Shown here piece by piece: positions 6,460-9,016 of a DNA stretch of 9,016 nt. The stretch's first letter is position 1, and each line of letters starts with the position of its first letter. The stretch is from contig PWGF01000111.1 in the NCBI GenBank assembly GCA_003554375.1, positions 1 through 9,016 on the forward strand, read 5' to 3'. Made by a program: the position numbers and the translations under genes. A model generated the notes under the pieces. It was not told the origin of the DNA and searched no databases. It saw nothing but the letters and a program-made list of their open reading frames with translations. The DNA comes from Spirochaetaceae bacterium (GTDB taxonomy: Bacteria > Spirochaetota > Spirochaetia > DSM-27196 > SKKC01).

Positions 6460-7266
6460 ATGTCGGACCACGTAAACGCAGAGCAACTTTGGTCGAAGCC
6501 GCCGGTCATAGAGAATCGCTGGCTTCGTTGGGGGATCACGTTGGTCGTTCTCGTATACGCGTTCTTCGCGATTCGATCGTTCGAAATCGACATTCCCCGG
6601 ATTATCATCGGGCTGGATCGGGGCTACGATATGCTGCTGGCGTTCCTGCGGCCGGACTTCGTGGCGCGTCAGACGCACATCGTCCGGGGGGTGCTGGAAA
6701 GCGTAGCAATGACGGCTACGGCGACGCTTCTCGGGGGGATCTTGTCTATTCCGTTGAGCTTTGGAGCAGCTCGGAATCTTTCGCCGTTGCCAGTCTATCT
6801 GGTCTGCCGGAGTATTCTCATGATCGTCCGGAGCCTACACGTGGTGGTATTGGCTATTCTGTTTGTGGTCATGGTGGGTTTCGGGCCGTTCGCCGGGGCA
6901 GTAACCCTCGGTTTCAACAGCATCGGTTTTCTCGGGAAGCTCCTCGCTGAAGATATCGAGAATACCAACGAGGAATCGATGGAGGCGGTACGTGCTACCG
7001 GCGGAAGCTGGTTGCAAGTGGTCATCTATGCCGTCTGGCCGCAGGTTGTCACCCGGTTCATTGGGCTGTCGATCTATCGTCTGGACATCAACTTCCGGCA
7101 GTCGACCGTGATCGGGCTGGTCGGCGCCGGGGGAATCGGGGCCGTACTGGACACGGCGATGGGCCGCTATGACTACAACACCGCTGCCGCGATTCTCATC
7201 GTGATCATCGCGATCGTGCTTGCCGGTGAGTACGTCTCCAGCAGCATCCGGAGGAGGTTGACCTGA
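6460..7266 (+). CDS. phnE: Phosphonate-type ABC transporter permease PhnE (first copy)
   Basis: A 268-residue integral membrane permease. Hydrophobic segments are seen at about residues 23-40, 78-103, 109-142 (probably two helices), 203-222 and 241-258. The cytoplasmic EAA loop that contacts PhnC is EAVRATGGSWLQVVIYAVWP (175-194). The PhnE family segment YRLDINFRQSTVIGL (206-220) is followed by VGAGGIG (221-227). It starts 12 bases after phnC and overlaps the second permease gene by one base (TGATG), consistent with coupled synthesis of a permease pair. It is about 30 percent alike by eye to the next gene, so they probably form a heterodimeric channel. An upstream in-frame GTG at 6451 is less likely as the start. 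Confidence 0.86.
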   Translation: MSDHVNAEQLWSKPPVIENRWLRWGITLVVLVYAFFAIRSFEIDIPRIIIGLDRGYDMLLAFLRPDFVARQTHIVRGVLESVAMTATATLLGGILSIPLSFGAARNLSPLPVYLVCRSILMIVRSLHVVVLAILFVVMVGFGPFAGAVTLGFNSIGFLGKLLAEDIENTNEESMEAVRATGGSWLQVVIYAVWPQVVTRFIGLSIYRLDINFRQSTVIGLVGAGGIGAVLDTAMGRYDYNTAAAILIVIIAIVLAGEYVSSSIRRRLT

Positions 7267-8078
7267 TGCCGGTAGTACAGAAGGACGGCGTGTCCAACTG
7301 GATACGGAGAGACCCGAAAGACTCGATGCGTAATTACCTCAAATGGCTTGGTGGTGCCATTGTGGTTCTGATTGCTGCGCGGTACATCGGGGCCCAAACG
7401 ATATGGGGGTTCGTCCTCGATGCACCGGCACAGGCGGCGGACTTCGTGTCGCGGAGCGTGCCTCCCGATATCACCTACTTCCGGCGGGTTCTGCCGGCAT
7501 TGTGGGATACGGTGAATATTGCGGTCTTCGGAACTGCGGGAGCGGTGGTCGTAGCGATTCCGACGGCGCTTCTCGCGGCCAGGAACACAACGCCGCACAG
7601 TTCGCTCCGAGCGCTCGCACTCACGATAATCGTTGTGTCCCGCTCGGTGAACAGCCTCATCTGGGCGCTTCTGATCGTGCAGGTCGTGGGCCCCGGACTC
7701 TTCGCCGGTGTTCTGGCAATTGGGATCCGATCGGTCGGCATGATCTCCAAGCTCATGTACGAGAGCATCGAAGAGATCAACCGGGAACCGATCGAGGCGA
7801 TCTCGGCGACCGGTGCCGGTCGGACGCAAGTGTTCCTGTACGGCTACGTGCCGCAGCTGTTGCCGGTTTTTGTAGGGGTTACGGTGTACCGCTGGGAGGT
7901 CAATATTCGTGAATCTACCATCATCGGCATCGTGGGGGGCGGTGGAGTTGGGTTCCTCCTGAACTCCGCTATCAACCGCCTCGCGTGGGACCAAGCGCTT
8001 GTCGTGCTGATTGCAATTCTTGCAACCGTCGTTTTGGCTGAGTCGATTTCGGCAAAAGTGCGCGCCGCCGTGACGTAG
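7266..8078 (+). CDS. phnE: Phosphonate-type ABC transporter permease PhnE (second copy)
   Basis: A 270-residue permease of the same family. Hydrophobic segments lie at about 27-44, 84-105, 114-135, 137-157, 200-208 and 243-260. The EAA loop is EAISATGAGRTQVFLYGYVP (177-196) and the PhnE family segment YRWEVNIRESTIIGIVGGGG (208-227) is especially clear. The ATG overlaps the preceding stop by one base and has GGAGGAGG (7250-7257) at 8-base spacing. It is the partner of the first PhnE; two-permease versions are common in phosphonate/phosphite-type systems. A hairpin-rich spacer separates it from the binding-protein gene. Confidence 0.87.
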   Translation: MPVVQKDGVSNWIRRDPKDSMRNYLKWLGGAIVVLIAARYIGAQTIWGFVLDAPAQAADFVSRSVPPDITYFRRVLPALWDTVNIAVFGTAGAVVVAIPTALLAARNTTPHSSLRALALTIIVVSRSVNSLIWALLIVQVVGPGLFAGVLAIGIRSVGMISKLMYESIEEINREPIEAISATGAGRTQVFLYGYVPQLLPVFVGVTVYRWEVNIRESTIIGIVGGGGVGFLLNSAINRLAWDQALVVLIAILATVVLAESISAKVRAAVT

Positions 8079-8297
8079 GAAGGAGGCGTGCCCAAAGGCC
8101 TACACTCGGCGAACGATGTGGAGGATTCCGAAGGGAGAAGGGAGGTGATACGCGGAAACCGAAACGTAAGAGAGGCGAGCCGAGCCGTTCGGGGGTTTTT
8201 GGCTCAAACGGCTGCCAAGCGCTGCCTGGACAGCGCGAAAGCAGGTGAAGGAACACGCGGCAACGCGAATGCGTTGCAGTGTCTAAGGAGGTATCCT
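8079..8297 (+). promoter_or_regulatory. Hairpin-rich spacer before phnD
   Basis: This 219-base spacer has three inverted repeats: AGCCGTT (8183-8189) with AACGGCT (8207-8213), GCGCTG (8219-8224) with CAGCGC (8231-8236), and GCAACGC (8260-8266) with GCGTTGC (8271-8277) around the loop GAAT. A second pairing, GAGCC (8177-8181 or 8182-8186) with GGCTC (8201-8205), excludes the first stem. The last hairpin ends 8 bases before the strong site AAGGAGG (8285-8291). No convincing promoter was found. Likely roles are RNA processing or stabilisation that sets binding-protein output above permease output; attenuation is an alternative. Confidence 0.45.
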
Positions 8298-9016
8298 ATG
8301 ACCATCAGGTCTTATCTGGGAGTGCTCGTGGTGATTCTTGCGCTGCTCTTGCCTGCGAGCTTGTTCGCCGGGGGACAGCAGGAAGAAGTCGAGGAAGATG
8401 TCGAGGAAGTGGAGTGCCACAATCCGCCTGGAATGGATGACCGCTATTGCGACCGAACGGGGGATATGATGGCAGATCCGCCGTTGGACGAGGACGAGTG
8501 GGTCGATCCGAACGTGCTAATCTTCAGTTACTCGCCCACCGAAGACCCGGCGGTCTACGAAGACGCTTGGGCGGACTTCGTTACATATTTGGAGAACGAG
8601 CTGGGCCGGCCGGTGCAGTGGTTCGGCGTACAGACCTATGCTGCGCAGGTGGAAGCCATGCGTGCGGGCCGTCTCCATGTTTCCGGATTCGCCGCGGGAG
8701 CGGTGCAGGATGCGGTGAACGAAGCCGGCTTCCGTCCACAGACGGTCATGCAGTATCCTGACGGATCGGTTGGCTACTACATGGAGATCTGGTCACACCA
8801 GGATGGCGACATCGAGACGATGGAAGACTTGGAAGGCCGAGAGATTGCATTCGTCTCGGAGAGCTCCAACTCCGGTTACTTCGCACCTCGCGCGCTGCTC
8901 TATGACGAGTATGGATGGCTTCCGGGGGAGGACTACGAGGTTACGTTCTCCGGCTCACACGATAACTCGGCCCTCGGCGTCTACAACCGCGACTATGAGG
9001 CGGCTCCGCTGGCCAG
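8298..9016 (+). CDS. phnD: Phosphonate-type periplasmic substrate-binding protein PhnD (3' end outside window)
   Basis: The first 239 residues of a PhnD-family binding protein that captures ligand outside the membrane for the PhnC/PhnE/PhnE importer. A signal peptide (1-24, hydrophobic 7-22) ends at LFA before GGQQEE, a spirochaete-style site lacking a lipobox cysteine. Then come an acidic segment (29-39) and an unusual stretch with C40 and C51 that could form a disulphide. The binding fold begins at LIFSYSPTEDP (74-84). The ligand helix cap SESSNSGYFAP (187-197) and GSHDNSALGVYNRDYEAA (219-236, H221) match the phosphate-group-binding positions of the family. ATG 8298 has AAGGAGG at 6-base spacing. 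A GTG at 8088 is in frame but would bury the signal peptide. Ligand identity is open. Confidence 0.85.
   Translation, partial: MTIRSYLGVLVVILALLLPASLFAGGQQEEVEEDVEEVECHNPPGMDDRYCDRTGDMMADPPLDEDEWVDPNVLIFSYSPTEDPAVYEDAWADFVTYLENELGRPVQWFGVQTYAAQVEAMRAGRLHVSGFAAGAVQDAVNEAGFRPQTVMQYPDGSVGYYMEIWSHQDGDIETMEDLEGREIAFVSESSNSGYFAPRALLYDEYGWLPGEDYEVTFSGSHDNSALGVYNRDYEAAPLA

Noticed and set aside
536..6558. GTATAC core of the candidate operator also at 536-541 and in the first phnE gene near 6553
   Set aside because: A 6-base palindrome is expected a few times in 9 kb by chance and the flanks do not match.
7173..7994. 273-codon minus-strand open frame across the two permease genes
   Set aside because: Its product is Arg/His/Asp-rich with no domain, antisense to clear PhnE motifs, so it is a shadow.
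8088..8297. In-frame open extension of phnD upstream to a GTG at 8088 with a good Shine-Dalgarno
   Set aside because: It would place the signal peptide about 70 residues inside the protein, and its codons include many AGA/AGG; ATG 8298 has a near-perfect AAGGAGG and a start-proximal signal peptide.

Overview
The window looks like a piece of chromosome from a GC-rich free-living spirochaete. The best clue is the signal peptide of the last gene, which ends in the cysteine-less LFAGGQQE sequence typical of spirochaete binding proteins. The taxonomic call is an inference. No mobile element, tRNA, rRNA or CRISPR array was seen.

Left part (1-1511): the C-terminal end of a thiamine-pyrophosphate enzyme of the acetolactate-synthase type enters from the left edge and stops at 303. 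A 366-base gap follows, holding a sigma-70-like promoter (477-505) and a leader with three strong hairpins. The leader precedes a DUF47/PhoU-like protein (670-1326). A G-tract-rich segment lies just after that gene.

Middle (1512-2826): an RpiR-family regulator with HTH and SIS (phosphosugar-binding) domains lies on the minus strand, convergent with the DUF47 gene and divergent from the operon to its right. The 349-base divergent region carries an imperfect palindrome near the regulator start (candidate operator) and a TTGAAA-17-TACTGT extended -10 promoter facing the operon.

Right part (2827-9016): a probable operon reads phosphohexomutase, inositol-monophosphatase-family phosphatase, possible 51-codon small ORF, phnC, phnE, phnE, phnD (cut by the right edge). 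Spacing is tight up to phnC: the mutase and phosphatase genes overlap by 4 bases, and the two permease genes overlap by 1 base. The binding-protein gene sits behind a 219-base hairpin-rich spacer with its own strong Shine-Dalgarno.

Proposed logic (inference): a phosphonate-type ABC importer brings in a phosphorylated or phosphonylated small molecule. A phosphohexomutase and a Mg-dependent phosphatase encoded in the same operon process it, and an RpiR regulator senses a sugar-phosphate product. No C-P lyase or other C-P bond-cleaving gene is visible here, so the substrate may be a phosphate ester (sugar or cyclitol phosphate) rather than a phosphonate. This combination is the most interesting aspect of the window.
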